A stretch of 64,000 bases of DNA. It comes from Pleurodeles waltl. Taxonomy: Eukaryota; Chordata; Amphibia; Caudata; Salamandridae. The DNA lies in the NCBI RefSeq assembly GCF_031143425.1, contig NC_090445.1, forward strand, positions 816,804,317-816,868,316. Reading direction: 5' to 3'. The position numbers and the translations under genes are program-made. A model generated the notes under the pieces. The model was given only the letters and a program-made list of their open reading frames with translations. It did not search any database and was not told where the DNA came from. This document shows, in pieces, positions 22,801-35,400 of this stretch; position 1 is the stretch's first letter; each line of letters starts with the position of its first letter.

Positions 22801-23126
22801 TCACGGGTAATCAGTTTGAAAGCAGCTCAAGGATGGACAAATGCTACATGTAACTTCTGTTGTTGCAAGAGAACCTGCTTCCAATATAGGACAGAAAACC
22901 TAAATACCTAATCAGTGGTACTAATCTTTGCCTGAAACCCTGTCTGGAGGGGTGAAAGTATATCCTCATTAGCTACCCACACAAGTAATCTATCAAGCAC
23001 TTGCCTCGCAAACATTTTTGGGAGATGTCCAATAAGCTAAGGGGCCACTAATTTGCAGGACAGCTCGTGTCCCCTTCCAGGTGTCAGGCATCTTGCCCTC
23101 TCTGACTAATGCATTTGACAAAGTAT

Positions 23127-23758
23127 TTATATACCAAGCCCATAATTGGGGTTCCAACTTGTATAAGTCCCCTGATCAATCCTGAGTAAACCATTTAGGG
23201 CTTTCCCAACCAAACTAGGTTTGCCCTGGCAATCCCTATAAAAGATAGCTTTAAGTTTATCAAAGAATAATGTGTGGATACGCAACATAGGATCAAGATC
23301 CACAGGAGTACCTTCAAATTCTGACAGGAATCGGACAAACAGTTGGTAAATCTCTGCATGCAGTTCCTGATCTCCCAAATCTTCAGGCCATGCTACTCTA
23401 CAGTAGTTATTTGCCATATCAGGTTCAGGCAATGCTGCAAACTCCAAACAGTTTGTCCTATAGAATTATGCTCCCCCTAAAGAGATAACCAAGGGATTAT
23501 GCTCCCTAACAGTAGTACTCATCACCCTCATGTCGCTAAGGTCCGGCCACAATCGAACATCCACCAGCACATAATCGATGACACTATTCTGGCAGCCTCT
23601 TTTGAATGTGAATGCTCTTGTTGAATTTGATCGGGTTCTCCCATTGCAGCACATAATCTGTGTGCAACCACCAACGAGGCTACTTGCAGGGCTGCATTAG
23701 TGTAGTAGTTCTGCGGGTTGCCTGCCACATGTGGTACTCCCCAGTTTATAGGTCCCAA
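23127..23758 (-). pseudogene. LINE apurinic endonuclease C-terminus and linker
   Basis: In the frame 23654-23466 the phrase SVIDYVLVDVRLWPDLSDM is followed by EHNPLVISL. It matches the end of AP-type endonucleases, where the S-x-IDYV strand and the final x-DH-x-P histidine lie, although here D-H reads E-H. 23447-23127 reads the linker toward RT. The catalytic N-terminal half is not recognisable upstream. Confidence 0.6.
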
Positions 23759-25740
23759 CTAGGTTGTCCAACAAACTTAGAACTGGTGTATTACACGTAG
23801 CTGGCATAGAACGAGCATATATATTCAATAGAACAAGTGACAGGCCCCTGTGAAACTATACTTTGGTACCTATTAGGTCAGGTGAATCTGTCAGGAGGGG
23901 TTCTTGTACACAAGCAATATTATTATTTACTAAGAGCATGAGAACCCCCCCCCCCCATCGCCCGCCCCATGCTCCTGGAGGCAATTGCCTCTACACTATA
24001 GGTTGTAAATCCACTGATAAAAACCTTGTTTATGGCCCAGGTTTCTCAGAACAAACAGACATCATGATTTGCAATAAAGGAGATCCAGTCCTTATGACCA
24101 ACTTTAAGTTAATCCCTGCCACATTCCATGAAATTAAATGAAAGTCTGACTAAGATGTGGCTATTGCTAAAAAAAGAGGCATTCTTTTGTTCCATGTCAA
24201 TAGTAACTAATGGCTCTGGGACCAACACATCTACTGGCAAAGTGATTTCTCCTGCAGGAGGAACTTCACAGTTCAACCCACCTGCAAGGTCCAAGGCTAA
24301 ATGATTACTTCTATTAACTGGATGGAAGCCGAGTGGACATAGTCAATCCAGCTGGTCTAAAGAAGCAAGAGCTGAGAATCGATTTAAAGTAGGAATTTCA
24401 AAGTTAACATTACTGTGACCCTGTTCTCGTACTGTTCCCTGCTGGCTAAGCTGTTTGACAACACCTGCACCCATTTCTATGAGTGGCAAAAAAAACCTAA
24501 GGGAACAGATCTAATTCCCCCTGGCCATGACAAGGTTGCCTACGCAGATGTAGCAAGGTACGAACAAGGCTAGCTTCCTTTAAAAATGTACAAAAATACA
24601 GTCACCCTGAGAGACTTTTCGAGTATGGCCCACCTAGGAAAGCCTGCGAGTGGAAATTATTTCCCTGGTGAAATCATAAGTCCAGCCAGAATGCTCCCAC
24701 AACCAATAAGCGATTTAATTCAAAAGAGAAGCATGTGGCTCCTGTTCTGCCATAGGGAGCGATGGAACATTTTCAAGAACAATAATATATGTGGTACACT
24801 TGGATGGAGTATGGGGTCTGACACCAGATTTTCCAGGCCTAGTGATTGTATTCCCTGAACCCACCAGCCCACCTAAAGGACCCCCAGTTACAAGGCTAGA
24901 GGGAGCATTAAGTAATTGCAGGTGGGTGCCCTCATTGGATCCTTTACTAGCGCTAGGAGACCTGCTACCCCCTCTCAATTGGGAATACCCAGAGGGCCGA
25001 GGGACAGGACTAGTCCCACAAGGCGCTTGGGCCTCCATGACTATCCTCTGCTCCATGTTCTTGGATCCAGTCGTTGTCATGGAGCAAGAGGAAGATAATC
25101 CACAAGCTTGAAAGTTCTCAAACCTCACATCTCCAATCTTTTTAAGTTCTAGTTTAATCTTTCCTAAACTCTCAACTAGTAGTTTTCAATTTTAGGTCCC
25201 CGACAGTGTGTATCATATCTTTCAGCTGGTCGATCAAGAGGTCACAGGTGCTAGCTCATCCCCCTTTGATGACACCTTCTGCCTGGCAGTCTGGGTGTTG
25301 CTGACTCTTTGGCGCTTCGGTGTTCTATTAGCGTCCTGCTGCTTTCTGCCCCCCCCTGCAAATTGTCACCAATCCGAGGATTAGGGACAAAGATGACAAC
25401 TTCTGGTCCCAAAGGGACAGGGACTTGCGATGGAGCCTGTAATGACAAAAAGGAGCCCCCACAGCTCCCCCCAGTACAGCAACGTCAGATGAGGACAACT
25501 CAGAAGCTCCTTCAGGTTACAAGATAGACACTGGAACATCTAAACAGGAAGGTGAAGCCCCTGGATCCCTTCGGGGGGGAGAAGGTTGTGAAGCAACAGA
25601 GAGCCGATACTCAGCCACCTCAATCTCCTTGTCTATAATGTCAACTGCCCTCGTTAAAAAATGATCCATACTAGTTCTCTGAGGGCCGGGCGTAGCTCTA
25701 GGGACAGGCTTACATTTACCATTGTGGGCATTCAACATGT
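23759..25740 (-). other. Probable LINE upstream region (ORF1 or endonuclease N-terminus)
   Basis: Reverse-strand open stretches at 25738-25517, 25448-25251 and 25128-24715 are proline/serine/glycine-rich and have no recognised domain. They lie where ORF1 of the LINE would be expected. A poly-C run occurs at 23946-23956. Confidence 0.35.
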
Positions 25741-26154
25741 TGTGTTGGTAATAAGATTGCTCCTCCAGTCATCACTAACTGGCAACATAAAACAAAAGAT
25801 AAATACCTCCTCAAAGTCCACAATCCTCAACCCCACATGTTAGAAATGGGGTCTTTGGTTGGCATACAGGTTACCACCTGTCCAAACAAGGACCCTCACT
25901 CTAGTCAGGTTAAGTCACACACAATCCAAACTATCCTGTGCCCACCCTCTGGTAGCTTGGCACTGAGCAGTCAGACTTAACTTAGAAGGCAATGTGTAAA
26001 GTATTTGTGCAATAAGTCATACAATAACATAATATAGCACCACAAAAATACACCAGTGTTTAGAAAAATATAATATTTATCTGGATATTTGCACGTCAAA
26101 ACGATCAAAGATGCAATAAGTAAATGTAGAGATATCACAGAAAAGTGATATAAA

Positions 26155-26777
26155 GGGGGTCATTCTGACCCCGGCGGTAAAAACCGCCGGGGTCGGCGGT
26201 AGCACCGCCAACAGGCTGGCGGTGCTCCGCCGGGCATTCTGACCGCGGCGGTACAGCCGCGGCCAGAAGCGGAAAGCCGGCAGTGTACCGCCGACTTTCC
26301 GCTGCCCATGGGAATCCGCCATGGCGGCGCAGCTTGCTGCGCCGCCATGGGGATTCCGACCCCCTCACCGCCATCCTGTTCCTGCCGGTTCCGCCCGCCA
26401 GGAACAGGATGGCTTTGAGGGGTGTCGTGGGGCCCCTGGGGGCCCCTGCAGTGCCCATGCCAATGGCATGGGCACCGCAGGGGCCCCCGTAAGAGGGCCC
26501 CACTTTGTATTTCAGTGTCTGCTTTGCAGACACTGAAATACGCGACGGGTGCCACTGCACCCGTCGCACATCCTCCACTCCGCCGGCTCCATTCGGAGCC
26601 GGCATCCTCATGGAGGGGTGTTTCCCACTGGGCTGGCGGGCGGCCTTTTGGCGGTCGCCCGCCAGCCCAGTGGGAAACCCAGAATAACCGCGGCGGTCTT
26701 TTGACCGCGCAGCGGTATTCTGGCGGTTCCCTCCAGGCGGGCGGCTCCCGCCGCCCGCCGGGGTCAGAATGACCCCC
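26155..26777. mobile_element. Harbinger-family MITE (623 bp) in the Gypsy LTR
   Basis: The termini GGGGGTCATTCTGACC are perfect inverted repeats, flanked by AAA at 26152-26154 and 26778-26780. The GC-rich interior is full of mirrored GGCGG/CCGCC arms (for example around 26310-26345). The ends are nearly identical to those of Hb1 and Hb2, so it is likely mobilised by the same transposase. Confidence 0.9.
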
Positions 26778-27403
26778 AAAGTGTCTTAAGTCTTTTTAAA
26801 GCAAACAAAGGTGGTCATTCTGACCCCGCCGGTAAAATGCACTTACCGCCGGTCAGAAGACCGCCATAACACCACCGCGGCCGCGGAAACCCGCCACGGT
26901 CATTCTGACCCGCAGAAGGCAAACCTCCGAAAATCCGACAGCCACAACCGACCGCCAGACCAGCGGTCGGCGGAAAGGTGGAGGTGACAAAACCTCCACC
27001 GCCACGCCAACAGAAATACGCCCATGCCATTACGACCCACGAATCCACGCGGCGGTCATTCAAACGCGGTATTCCATTGGCGGGACACACCGCCGCGGTC
27101 AGAATACACACAAACAAAACTCAGCCACATTGGACGATTTGAATCCCACACACCTGATACACATACACACACCACTCCCACACACACAATACAATATAAA
27201 ACACACACCCACATCACCCACAAACCCCTACGCCAAAAAATTCTGAAAGAAGGCCAGAGCGAGACACCAGCATCCACAAACTAGCAGCCACAGCCACTCA
27301 ACACCATCACCCACACACTATCCACACACAAAACAACACACACCACCACACTCAACACACTTAACTACACATACTCCACCCCACACATCATACACACCAC
27401 CCC

Positions 27404-28991
27404 ATGGCACCCCAAAGACAACCCCGCTTCACAGACGAAGAACTCAGGGTCATGGTGGAGGAAATCGTTCGGGTAGAGCCCCAGCTGTTCGGCACACAGA
27501 TACAATACACCAGCATTGCCCGGAGGACGGAGCTATGGCAGAGGATTGTCGACAGGGTCAACGCTGTGGGACAGCACCCCAGAAATCGGGAAGACATCAG
27601 GAAGCGATGGAACGACCTACGGGGGAAGGTGCGTTCCATGGTATCCAGGCACAACATCGCCGTGCAGAAGACTGGCGGAGGACCCCCACCTCAACCCCCA
27701 CAATTCACATCATGGGAGGAGGAAGTCTTGAACATCCTGCATCCTGACGGCCTCGCAGGAGTCGGCGGAGGAATAGATACTGGTAAGTTGAAGCTTCACT
27801 ACTGCTTCCCCCCCACCTGCATGCCAAATCATACCCCAACCCTCACCCCCATCCTCGAACCCCACCCTCACCCCCACCCCCATCCTCACCCCCACCCTTA
27901 CCCCCACCACCATCCTCACCCCCACCACCATCCTCACCCCCACCCCCAGCACACCTATTCCCCGCCAATGTCTCACCATCACAACCCACACATCCCAAAA
28001 CCTAGGCCTGCATGCGTCCACTAAGCATGGACACCCATCACCAAAGCATGCCCAATGCATATACACATCCCCCCCACAAGCCACCCTCACCAAAGCCCCC
28101 ACACACGAATGCCAGCACTTGGGGACACGAGAACCCATAGATACACCCATATGCCACACATTGAAACTATAACCATACCTCTATACCCCTGCAGGACCCG
28201 ACCGTCAACACACCGCGGCGGAGGGGCCAGAATTCTCCACACCCCCCACCCAAGAGGCCGTCAGCGATGACAGCAGCTCTGTCGACCTGGACACCGATGA
28301 CCAGCCCGGACCATCGGGGACCTCTGGACAGTCGGTTCCCCTCACACAGGCCCAGGCCACTACAGACCCAAACCCCTCTGGGAACACCAGCACAGCTCCC
28401 ACCCAGCGGGCCCATGCCTCTGTCTCCAGGGCGCGTCAATCTGCGGTGTGTCTACCACTACAGGGCACCCAGGATAACCCACCACCCCAACAACAACAGG
28501 GACCTGGGGGCAGTGGTAGTGGGCACACCGGCCAGGGGGCAGAGGCCCAGGGAAACAGGGCAACTCGGAGGGCAGCTGTGCGACAGGGGGGGGACGGGCC
28601 CAGGGAACCCACTCTCCACGAGGTCCTCACCACCATCATGGGAGCATACAACCGCTCCCAGGAGACGATGGCGACGGTACTGGCCCGGTTCCAGGAGATC
28701 CAGGTACTGCAGGAGGAACACTATCGGGGGTACAGGGAGGACATCAGAGCCCTCAACACCACCCTGGTTACCATGGTAGGGCTGCTGCAGGACCTCGTCA
28801 ACACCAGGGCGGACACTCAACAACACCCAAGGGCCCCTGCCACTAGCCTGGACCAAGAACAGCCAACCACCTCCGCCGGCGCTGGTGGACAGGAGGCCCC
28901 CGCACAGCAGCAGCCCACCAGACCCCCACCTCCTGCAGGAGAAGAACCACCCCACAAGAGGGCCCTGAGATCTCGCAAGAAGACAGAGTAG
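27404..28991 (+). CDS. Harbinger gene A: Myb/SANT-like DNA-binding protein
   Basis: There are two exons: 27404-27782 (379 bases, donor GTAAGT) and 28195-28991 (acceptor after a CCCCTGCAG tract). The spliced frame is open, with 391 residues predicted. Residues ~8-90 form a Myb/SANT-like domain with FTDEELRVMVEEI, ELWQRIVDRVNAV and RKRWNDLRGKVRS. The middle is proline/glycine/serine-rich. Residues ~280-340 hold a helical coiled-coil-like segment (EVLTTIMGAYNRSQETMATV). The C-terminus is basic (KRALRSRKKTE). The family's Myb-like partner binds element ends and carries the transposase into the nucleus; that role is inferred here. The same exon lengths and phase occur in Hb3 and Hb2. It is convergent with the transposase catalytic exon. 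Confidence 0.85.
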
Positions 28992-29204
28992 GATGTCAAG
29001 ACCCCCGCCAGCAATGGATACCACCTGATGTCATCCCACTGTCCCACATTGTCACCCTGTCCATCCTTGAACTGCCCATGCTCCATCTCTCCACAGGCCT
29101 CTGGACAATGCACCTGTGTGACTGTTACTCTGGACTCTGCCATGGACATTCCTTCACCATAGCCCCCACCCACTTGAAACCACCCATCCCATTTTGAGCA
29201 CTTA

Positions 29205-29210
29205 AATAAA
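29205..29210 (+). promoter_or_regulatory. Polyadenylation signal of gene A
   Basis: AATAAA lies ~215 bp after the gene A stop. Hb2 has a similar AAATAAA-like signal at 48605-48612 in the matching place. A downstream T/GT-rich stretch follows. Confidence 0.5.
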
Positions 29211-29499
29211 CACCTATTTTGCACAAAACTATCTGGAGTCTGGCTGTGATTTCAATATATTGTAATTGACATGACAGTGCAAATATGTCCTTGTACATGG
29301 TGAAGTCAACAAACAGCTGCCACAAAGCTGTAGTCCATGGGGAAACGAAGCACAGGACTCGTAGTGGGGACCCCAGATCTGAAATAGGGAGGGAAAAGCC
29401 ACAACTCAGTCATCATACACTGGGGCAAATAGACAGGCAGCAGAGATGCAGGAGAGTAGTTCACATTTACTAAATTATCTTTGAAATGTTACCTGTGTC

Positions 29500-32400
29500 C
29501 TATTGGAAGTACTGTTCAATGATTCTGTCCCTGTTGTCTGTTTCAGCCCCGTCGTCTTCCTCCTCGTCACTCTCCTCAGGTTCCACAGCTGCCACAACAC
29601 CACCGTCTCGACCATCCTCCTGCAGGAAAGGCACCTGGCGGCGCAAAGCCAGGTTGTGAAGCATGCAGCAGGCCACGATGATGTGACACACCTTCTTAGG
29701 TGAGTACATTAGGGATCCACCTGTCATATGCAGGCACCGAAACCTGGCCTTTAGGAGGCCAAAGGTGCGTTCGATCACCCTCCTTGTACGCCCATGGGCC
29801 TCATTGTACCGTTCCTCTGCCCTGGTCCGGGGATTCCTTACTGGGGTCAGTAGCCACGACAGGTTGGGGTACCCAGAGTCCCCCACTAGCCATACACGGT
29901 GTCTCTGTAGCTGTTCCATCACGTAAGGGATGCTGCTATTCCTTAGGATGTAGGCGTCATGCACTGACCCTGGGAATTTGGCATTTACATGCGAGATGTA
30001 CTGGTCAGCCAAACACACCACCTGGATGTTCATTGAATGGTAACTTTTTCTGTTCCTGTACACCTGCTCCCTGTCTCTTGGGGGAACCAAAGCCACATGG
30101 GTCCCATCAATGGCACCAATGACGTTGGGAATATGTCCAAGGGCGTAGAAATCACCCTTCACTGTAGCCAATTCGCCCACCTCAGGGAAAATGATGTAGC
30201 TCCTCACGGATTTCATCAGGGCAGACAACACTCTGGATAACACCTTCGAAAACATGGGCTGAGACATCCCAGAAGCAATTCCCACTGTTGTCTGAAATGA
30301 CCCACTTGCCAAGAAATGGAGTACTGACATGACCTGCACCAGAGGGGGAATCCCTGTGGGTTGGCGGATGGGGGACATCAGGTCGGGCTCCAGCTGGGCA
30401 CACAGTTCATGGATAGTGGCACGGTTAAGATGGTAGGTCAGGATAATGTGGCGTTCTTCCATTGTCGACAGGTCCACCAGCGGTCGGTACACGGGAGGAT
30501 TCATCCGTCTCCTCGCCCAACCCAGCGGACGGTGCCTAGGAAGGACAACATGGAGCACACAGTCAAGCAACCCACAGGTACGTACTCACAGCTAGCACAG
30601 TAAACGATTCTCTATGCAGTGAATGGCGTGTCTGAGTGGCTATGCAAGGCCTAGGCCTGTGTGACGCAGTTGAAATTGAGCCATGTGGGCCCTGGAAATG
30701 GCGGCTGCCTGACCTGTGAAGTGTGACAATGGGATGTGAGGTCAATGCGCTGGCGTGGCACACCGCGGCGGGCGGCGGGCGAAGACCGCGGCGCGAAGCC
30801 GCATTGGTTAACATTGAAGCCTATGGGTTTCAGGAGCCAATGGCGAAGGGCGCCGGCGGTGGCGGGACGCACCGCCGCGGTACGCACCGCCGCGGACGTG
30901 ACCGCCATTTTCTATCTACTTATCCACTTGCGACTTGAACTTTCACAGGAGAGGACCTATACTGCAAGTGTTGCTGTGACCTCGGTCTGGAAGGGACAAT
31001 GGCTGCTGCGCCTGGGGAAAGGGCCCCTGCCTTCACTGGAGAGGTGTTGGAGAAACTTGTGGATGGGGTCCTCCCCCAGTATGCGCTACTCTACGGTCCT
31101 CCAGACCAACAAGTGAGTTTAATTCAATCTGGATTTGGGGCCACTGGCTGGCTTGGGGGCCTGGCGGGGATGGGGGGCATGTTGGGCCTGGCGGGGGGCA
31201 TGGCGGGGGGCATGGCGGGCATGGGGGGCATGTTGGGCCTGGCGGGGGGCATGGCGGGGGGCCTGGCGGGGATGGGGGGCATGTTGGGCCTGGCGGGGGC
31301 ATGGCGGGGGGCCTGGCGGGGATGGGGGGCATGTTGGGCCTGGCGGGGGGCCTGGCGGGGGGCATGGCGGGGATGGGGGGCATGTTGGGCCTGGCGGGGG
31401 CATGGCGGGGGGCCTGGCGGGGATGGGGGGCATGTTGGGCCTGGCGGGGGGCATGGCGGGGGGCCTGGCGGGGATGGGGGGCGTTGGGCCACTGGCAAGG
31501 AAAATGCTGACAAACTTGAACGTGGTATTTCTCCCTCCCTGTACGTGTCACATAGGTCCGCGCCCATGAGAAGATCGGGATTTGGCGTGCCATCGCCAAG
31601 GAAGTCCGGACCCTGGGGGTCCACCATCGACGGGGCACCCACTGCCGCAAGAGGTGGGAGGACATCCGCCGCGGGACCAAGAAGACCGCCGAGTCTCTGC
31701 TGGGGATGGCCTCCCAACGTAGGCGGGGTGCCTGCCGTCAACTGAGCCCCCTGATGTTCCGGATCCTGGCGGTGGCCTACCCTGATTTGGATGGGCGCGT
31801 GAGGGCAGCACAGCAGACACAAGGGGGTGAGTACAAGCATTATCTACTCTGTTGTCGCGCAGTGGAGGTGTCTGGGTGGGGGAGGAGGGCTGGGGGTCCC
31901 CCTAGGCCAGGGCGATATCTGTAGGCTGGGCACCCCCGTAAGCCCCTGTGTCCCCAGCCACCACCCTCAGTAGTTTGTCAGTACAGCCATCCCTAGGCCG
32001 TGTCATCCATGGGTGCAGTTGTCAACTCTAGGCGTGTAGGGCATGTTCCACGGAATGCGTAGCGGACCACAAGTGCGCAACTTAGTGCAGGGGGCATCTG
32101 TGTCTGTCATGTCCGCTAACTGTACCGGAGATCCATGTACTCAATATCCCTTTATTTCTCTCTCCCCCCCCCTTTTTGTTTGTCTTTCTGTGCTTGTGTG
32201 CATCAGCATCATCAGGCGGAGGAGAAGTGGCATCGGGGCAGGAGGGAGCTGCATCTCACATGGCCCAGGAGGGCCATGCCACAGAGTCAGACTGGACCAG
32301 TGAGACGGAGGGCGAGGGGAGCTCCACGACGGGGACGACTGGACCCTGCAGCGACACGGACACGTCCTCGGAAGGGGGCTCCCTTGCGGGGGTGGCACCA

Positions 32401-35400
32401 TCCGTGCCCCCCGCCATTACAGGTACAGCCGCCACCCAGCACACCATCTCCGCCCTCCCAGCAGCCCCTCAGCGTTCGCCCCGTGCCCGCTCTGCCAGGA
32501 AGCCGGGCATCTCCTTCGCCCCAGGCACCTCAGGCCCTGCCCCTGTTACCCCCGCTGCCCTCAGTGAGGAGGTCATTGACCTCCTCCGAACGCTCATTGT
32601 TGGGCAGACTACCCTTTTGAATGCCATCCAGGGGGTGGAGAGGGAGGTTCATCGCAGCAATGCGTACCTGGAGGGCATTCATTCGGGTCAGGCTGCCCAT
32701 CAGCGATCGTTCCAGGCTCTGGCCTCAGCACTGACGGCAGCCATTGTCCCTGTCTCCTGCCTCCCTCTACTAACTCCCTCCTCCCAGTCTCCTGTTCCTC
32801 TGCCTGTCCCACCCACACCATCAGACCAGCCTGCACACACCTCAACACCCAAGAGAAGCTCATCCAAACATAAGCACCACAGATCACGCAGACATTCACA
32901 CACGCAACATTCCGATGCAGACATGCCAACAGTCACTACCACCTCTGTGACCCCCACCTCCTCGTCTCCCTCCTCCCTCCCTGTGACGTCTACACTCACA
33001 CCTCCATTCACCTCACCATCAGCCAGTGTTTCCATCACCAGCACACCCTCCACTCCAGTCCGCACACGTGCAGTCACCACCCCCACTGCCATTTACACGT
33101 CCCCTGTGTCCTCTCCCACTGTGTCTGTCACCCCCTCTTCCACACCACACAAACGCAGCCACCCACCCACCCAACAGCCATCCACCTCACGACAGCCTAT
33201 CCCTCCTGCACCTGCACCCAAAGACAGCAAACGTGACTCACCTACAACCACATCCTCTCCCTCCACTCCCATTTCCACTGTACCTACCACTCTCCATTGT
33301 CCCAAGAAACTCTTCCTCGCCACTACTAACTTCTTTCCTGACCCTGAGCCCCCCCCTCCTTCTCGTCGGGGTAAGAAGAGCACCTCAGCCACCACCAGCC
33401 CTGCAGCCCCCTTGACAAGGGTGCAGGGGTATTGGAGCCCGCCAGCCCGCATGTCTGGATCTTCGCCCAGCAGCAAGGGGGCAGCCAGCCCACCCCCTGG
33501 GAAGAGGAGCAGAAGGCGGAAGGGGCGCCGCAGGAGCCCGCCTTCTACATCCCCCCCGGACACCACCCAGAGACAGTCACCAGCCACAGCTCCAAAGGGA
33601 GGAAAGGGCCACAGGCCCACGACTAAGGAGGGCAAGGGCAGCAAGTCGGAGAGGTCAGGCAGCAGGCCTGCTGCCCAGGAGGAGCCCACAACCCCCATAG
33701 CCGCTGCCCCGGGAGGAACCGGCACAGCTGCCCCGGGAGAGCCCACCACCCCCATAGCCGCTGCCCAGGGAGGACCCAGCCCAGCTGGCCAGGAGGGCCC
33801 CACCACCCACAGCCCAGGTGGGCATTGAAGGAGCACCATCCCCGCTGCCCAGGAGGGCACGACCAGGCAATGAGCAGTTGGCCATAGACCGGCCGCCGTC
33901 TCCAGAACCGCTGAACTGGGCCCCGCCGTATCAAGCACCGCTCCGCTGGGCCCCGCCGTCTCAAGAACCGCTGAACTGGGCCCTTCAAGGCAAGGACCGC
34001 TGAACTGGGCCCCGCCGTCTCAAGAACCGCTGAACTGGGCCCTTCAAGGCAAGGACCGCTGAACTGGGCCCCGCCGTCTCAAGCACCGCTCCGCTGGTCC
34101 CCGCCGTCTCAAGAACCGCTCCGCTGGGCCCCGCCGTTTAAGAACCGCTGAACTGGGCCCCGCCGTCTCAAGAACCGCTGAACTGGGCCCCGCCGTCTCA
34201 AGCACCACTCCGCTGGGCCCCGCCGTCTCAAGAACCGCTGAACTGGGCCCCGCCGTCTCAAGAACCGCTGAACTGGGCCCCGCCGTCTCAAGCACCGCTC
34301 CGCTGGGCCCCGCCGTCTCAAGAACCGCTCCGCTGGGCCCCGCCGTCTCAAGAACCGCTGAACTGGGCCCCGCCGTCTCAAGAACCGCTGAACTGGGCCC
34401 CGCCGTCTCAAGCACCGCTGAACTGGGCCCCGCCGTCTCAAGCACCGCTGAACTGGGCCCCGCCGTCTCAAGAACCGCTGAACTGGGCCCCGCCGTCTCA
34501 AGCACCGCTCCGCTGGGCCCCGCCGTCTCAAGAACCGCTCCGCTGGGCCCCGCCGTCTCAAGAACCGCTGAACTGGGCCCCGCCGTCTCAAGCACCGCTG
34601 AACTGGGCCCCGCCGTCTCAAGAACCGCTGAACTGGGCCCTTCAAGGCAAGGACCGCTGAACTGGGCCCCGCCGTCTCAAGCACCGCTCCGCTGGGCCCC
34701 GCCGTCTCAAGAACCGCTCCGCTGGGTCCCGCCGTCTCAAGAACCGCTGAACTGGGCCCCGCCGTCTCAAGAACCGCTGAACTGGGCCCCGCCGTCTCAA
34801 GCACCGCTCCGCTGGGCCCCGCCGTCTCAAGAACCGCTGAACTGGGCCCCGCCGTCTCAAGAACCGCTGAACTGGGCCCCGCCGTCTCAAACACCGCTCC
34901 GCTGGGCCCCGCCGTCTCAAGAACCGCTCCGCTGGGCCCCGCCGTCTCAAGAACCGCTGAACTGGGCCCCGCCGTCTCAAGAACCGCTGAACTGGGCCCC
35001 GCCGTCTCAAGCACCGCTGAACTGGGCCCCGCCGTCTCAAGCACCGCTGAACTGGGCCCCGCCGTCTCAAGAACCGCTGAACTGGGCCCCGCCGTCTCAA
35101 GCACCGCTCCGCTGGGCCCCGCCGTCTCAAGAACCGCTCCGCTGGGTCCCGCCGTCTCAAGAACCGCTGAACTGGGCCCCGCCGTCTCAAGAACCGCTGA
35201 ACTGGGCCCCGCCGTCTCAAGCACCGCTCCGCTGGGCCCCGCCGTCTCAAGAACCGCTGAACTGGGCCCCGCCGTCTCAAGAACCGCTGAACTGGGCCCC
35301 GCCGTCTCAAGCACCGCTGAACTGGGCCCCGCCGTCTCAAGCACCGCTGAACTGGGCCCCGCCGTCTCAAGAACCGCTGAACTGGGCCCCGCCGTCTCAA

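Larger units (their letters stand above)
20343..25837 (-). mobile_element. Non-LTR retrotransposon (LINE), degenerate, reverse strand
   Basis: Reading from high to low coordinates: a proline/serine-rich region (25740-24700), an apurinic endonuclease end (23758-23466), a linker, reverse transcriptase (22800-21484) split by a MITE, and a cysteine/histidine C-terminal motif (near 20860). The order endonuclease - RT - C-terminal zinc motif is that of LINE ORF2. The clade was not determined. Frameshifts are frequent. The Gypsy LTR begins at 25838, and the two adjacent MITEs flank the 3' end. Confidence 0.7.

Noticed and set aside
26135..26779. 214-codon minus-strand frame in the 26 kb MITE
   Set aside because: The GC-rich palindrome lacks TA-rich stops. 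The frame spans both terminal repeats and shows no domain.
31033..31840. Proline-rich and glycine/tryptophan-rich frames on both strands
   Set aside because: They are shadows of the G-rich 51 bp minisatellite in gene B intron 1.
32256..33938. Minus-strand frames opposite gene B exon 3
   Set aside because: They are the mirror of Ser/Thr/Pro-rich codons on the plus strand and have no conserved counterpart in Hb2 at matching positions.
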